Part shown: piece after piece, positions 62,925-64,000 of the stretch
Position numbering within the stretch: the first letter of the stretch is position 1
Layout: each line of letters begins with the position of its first letter
DNA from: Lewinellaceae bacterium
Lineage (GTDB): Bacteria > Bacteroidota > Bacteroidia > Chitinophagales > Saprospiraceae
Reading direction: 5' to 3'
NCBI GenBank assembly: GCA_020636255.1
Contig: JACJYE010000001.1
Location: 549,501-613,500 of the forward strand
DNA: 64,000 bases
The notes under the pieces: generated by a model
What the model was told of the DNA's origin: nothing
The model's database searches: none
What the model saw: the letters and a program-made list of their open reading frames with translations, nothing else
Made by a program: the position numbers and the translations under genes

Positions 62925-63399
62925 GTTCTCTTAGTTTGATTAGTGAATTATTATTGGTTTTAACGTTTCAATAGTGAACGATAAGCCTATGCTAGGCCCC
63001 CTCAAAGGTAAAAAAAGGTTACAATATTTTATAAATATGAGATTCTAATGATTGCGCTATATCAAAATTATCGTTTGTGAATGCCTTTCAACCTGGAGGC
63101 AAGTGTGGCGTGGCTGAAAACGAAACCGGGGTGAGGGTTAAGGGAATTTAGCTTTGGCTTAATGTAAAGATAGCATTTTTTTAGAACACCTTCTGTTTTT
63201 TAGGTATAAATTACCTCCGAACGGCATTTGGCCTTGCCTGCATTGAAGTTATTACGTTTCTATTATGGGGCATGCCCGAATGTCTTTGGGTTTGCCGGCT
63301 GGCTGAGTTGAATTGGAGTATAGCGATAAAAAAACTATTTTTGCACTTTAGCCCAATGGATGAATAAATGGGCCCTATTACAAACTGATATTCAAGTAG
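62925..63399. other. AT-rich intergenic region between divergent genes
   Basis: About 475 bases. It holds a minus-strand TACCTTTG at 63003-63010 toward the OmpA-type gene, a long AT-rich stretch, and a plus-strand promoter at 63313-63343. A minus-strand open frame of 148 codons (63211-63657) overlaps the next gene and is not believed. No RNA gene is recognised. Confidence 0.6.
63313..63343 (+). promoter_or_regulatory. Bacteroidota-type promoter of the terminal hydrolase gene
   Basis: TTG (63313-63315), 20 bases, then TATTTTTG (63336-63343), a full TAnnTTTG match. Transcription would start near 63350, about 50 bases before ATG 63400. Confidence 0.5.
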
Positions 63400-64000
63400 A
63401 TGGAATACGATATCAAAAAAGAAGGAAGGTTTAAATATATTGAATCGGGCGGAAGTGAAGAAAACCTGGTGTTGCTTCACGGGCTGTTCGGCGCTTTGAG
63501 CAACTTTGAAGGCATTATTCAGCACTTCTCCGGAAAGTACAATGTGGTTGTACCCATCCTTCCTATTTTTGAACTCCCGATCCGAAAAGTTTCCGTTACC
63601 GGCCTGGTCGACTACGTTGTTGATTTTGTTGAATTCAAAGGCTATCAAAAGGTGCACGTACTGGGCAATTCTTTAGGCGGGCATATAGCGCTGCTCTATG
63701 CACTGGCCCGGCCCGGAAGCATTGCTTCCATCATTTTGACTGGCAGCTCCGGCCTTTTCGAAAGCGCTATGGGCACCAGTTTTCCCAAACGGGGAGACTA
63801 TGAATTCATTAAAAAGAAGACCCAGGATACTTTTTACTCACCGGATGTGGCCAGTAAAGAGCTGGTGGATGAGGTCTTCGATATCGTCAACGACCGCAAT
63901 AAGGCCATCCGGGTGGTAGCTACAGCCAAATCGGCCGTGCGCCATAACCTCGGAGATAAGCTCCATCAGATCAAAGCCCCTACCCTTTTGGTTTGGGGCA
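63400..64000 (+). CDS. Alpha/beta-fold hydrolase, partial at its C-terminus
   Basis: The first 200 residues of a cytoplasmic hydrolase, cut by the right edge. It starts at ATG 63400. Visible features are the oxyanion-side HGLFGALSNFEG (27-38), the nucleophile elbow GNSLGGH (Ser91), and the cap-domain region that follows. The acid and His are beyond the window apart from the strand ending in TLLVWG. The gene has its own consensus promoter. Substrate unknown. Confidence 0.9.
   Translation, partial: MEYDIKKEGRFKYIESGGSEENLVLLHGLFGALSNFEGIIQHFSGKYNVVVPILPIFELPIRKVSVTGLVDYVVDFVEFKGYQKVHVLGNSLGGHIALLYALARPGSIASIILTGSSGLFESAMGTSFPKRGDYEFIKKKTQDTFYSPDVASKELVDEVFDIVNDRNKAIRVVATAKSAVRHNLGDKLHQIKAPTLLVWG

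Noticed and set aside
63211..63657. Minus-strand 148-codon frame at the right end
   Set aside because: It runs opposite the start of a clear alpha/beta hydrolase gene and covers its promoter.
1..64000. tRNA, rRNA, CRISPR arrays and transposase genes
   Set aside because: I looked in the intergenic spaces for cloverleaf ends, spaced direct repeats and transposase motifs and saw none; a tRNA or covariance scan would be needed to exclude a missed one.

Overview
The window reads as chromosomal DNA of a Bacteroidota bacterium, most likely a member of the Saprospiria (Lewinella/Haliscomenobacter-like); the class is an inference. The evidence is a TonB-dependent receptor with an N-terminal carboxypeptidase-regulatory-like domain followed by a DUF4249 lipoprotein, a secreted esterase with a C-terminal type IX secretion (Por) sorting domain, a DUF5916 protein, several BamA-like outer membrane proteins, little use of Shine-Dalgarno sequences, and promoters of the TTTG/TAnnTTTG type. 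No rRNA, tRNA, CRISPR array or transposase gene was seen. Base composition and coding style look uniform across the window.

Layout. 1-2.4 kb (minus): a membrane protein followed by a caspase-like protease cut by the left edge. 2.4-3.1 kb: gene-free, with stem-loops and an intrinsic terminator that suggest a small RNA. 3.1-7.7 kb (minus): three overlapping genes for a 2-oxoacid:ferredoxin oxidoreductase (KorA, KorB) and a GltD-like flavoprotein with a ferredoxin domain. 7.8-9.1 kb: YcaQ-type DNA glycosylase. 9.3-13.5 kb (plus): a PaoABC-like periplasmic molybdenum aldehyde oxidase. 13.5-15.8 kb: a G/C-strand repeat, a small cysteine-containing protein, paired palindromic operators, a DUF4143 ATPase and a divergent RpiB-like isomerase. 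15.8-21.5 kb (minus): secreted carboxylesterase, then a porin, imelysin and di-heme oxidoreductase operon likely used in metal uptake. 21.6-21.8 kb: a MITE-like inverted repeat. 21.9-28.8 kb (minus): PurL, an esterase, a DUF1801 protein and a BamA-like protein. 29-37.3 kb: S41 protease, succinate-semialdehyde dehydrogenase, YdeI-like protein, DUF5916 protein, MATE pump and an unknown protein. 37.4-42.4 kb (minus): SDR, FNR-like regulator, DinB protein, amidohydrolase lipoprotein and heme A synthase.

42.4-43.1 kb is the largest structured gene-free stretch: AT-rich, with hairpins and DnaA-box-like repeats. Genes to its left run mostly leftward and genes to its right mostly rightward, so it is a candidate replication origin; this is unproven. 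43.1-54.6 kb (mostly plus): HMCES, Dtd, MazG-like pyrophosphohydrolase, PrsW and a hydrolase (both minus), a GAF-SpoIIE phosphatase, a TM2-TPR-SHOCT protein, CBS protein, BamA-like protein, NAD kinase, cyclase, a TPR membrane protein and a nucleotidyltransferase. 54.7-57.6 kb (minus): ALDH7-type dehydrogenase, YqeY-like protein and RsmA/KsgA, divergent from PdxA. 58.9-62.1 kb: TonB receptor with DUF4249 partner. 62.2-62.9 kb: OmpA-type lipoprotein. The right edge cuts an alpha/beta hydrolase.

Most of the window is core metabolism and cell-envelope biology. The parts least explained by known families are the caspase/membrane-protein pair at the left edge, the stem-loop region at 2.7-2.9 kb, the paired operators before the DUF4143 ATPase, the MITE-like element at 21.7 kb, the nested palindrome at 54.6 kb, and the 42.4-43.1 kb intergenic region.
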